Part shown: in pieces, positions 32,071-32,080 of the stretch
Layout of the letters: each line of letters begins with the position of its first letter
Position numbering within the stretch: position 1 is the stretch's first letter
Source: JABMMZ01 sp044377005
GTDB lineage: Bacteria; Bacteroidota; Bacteroidia; NS11-12g; UBA955
DNA length: 32,080 bases
NCBI GenBank assembly: GCA_044377005.1
Contig: JBILJV010000022.1
Span: 1-32,080, forward strand
Direction of reading: 5' to 3'
Notes under the pieces: model-generated
What the model was told of the DNA's origin: nothing
Database searches by the model: none
Seen by the model: only the letters and a program-made list of their open reading frames with translations
Program-made: the position numbers and the translations under genes

Positions 32071-32080
32071 TTAGTAACCG

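Overview
The window looks like an ordinary chromosomal stretch of an AT-rich Bacteroidota bacterium. The evidence is: a secreted protein with a type IX secretion (Por) C-terminal sorting domain; Bacteroidota-type -7 boxes (TAnnTTTG) close upstream of several genes and almost no Shine-Dalgarno sequences; a tandem set of SurA/PPIC-type folding factors; a DUF4271-hemD pair beside a BamA/TamA-like protein; a PG_1098/THUMP-like methyltransferase; and YtxJ, which points to bacillithiol. I saw no rRNA, tRNA, CRISPR array, prophage or intact insertion sequence.

Layout. 1-1504 (minus) is the least orderly part: a partial CxxC protein, a probably broken secreted-protein gene with a split signal peptide and an in-frame stop, and a 67-codon ORF ending at a hairpin. 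1537-3636 (minus) holds a lipoprotein L,D-transpeptidase and a sodium:solute symporter. 3974-6678 (plus) holds lipoprotein MsrB, Dxs and a four-helix membrane protein. 6685-11882 (minus) is an operon for a two-PPIC-domain foldase, a SurA-like lipoprotein, SurA and a MoxR ATPase, suggesting outer-membrane protein biogenesis. cysS (plus) converges on a WD40-ridA pair (minus). The fused malic enzyme (plus) converges on panC-LUD (minus). A monocistronic type IX-secreted Asp-box protein follows, with its own promoter and terminator. Next comes an outer-membrane-like protein with lipA (minus), osmC (plus), a 45-residue micro-lipoprotein with ytxJ (minus), the THUMP-like methyltransferase (plus), and BamA-like/DUF4271/hemD (minus). 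The plus-strand end carries a 37-residue micro-lipoprotein, a low-molecular-weight tyrosine phosphatase, a GT39-like membrane glycosyltransferase, a small SET-domain protein and a lysine/alanine/proline-repeat histone H1-like protein.

The most interesting point is the right end: a compact SET-domain protein with its catalytic motifs, 38 bp upstream of an H1-like DNA-binding protein made almost only of K, A and P. This is a candidate two-gene bacterial chromatin-modification module. Secondary points are two short lipoprotein genes that lie just upstream of small cysteine-dependent enzymes, a cluster of TTG/GTG starts, three convergent gene pairs whose stop codons interlock by 4 nt, and a poly-T frameshift that splits a signal peptide.
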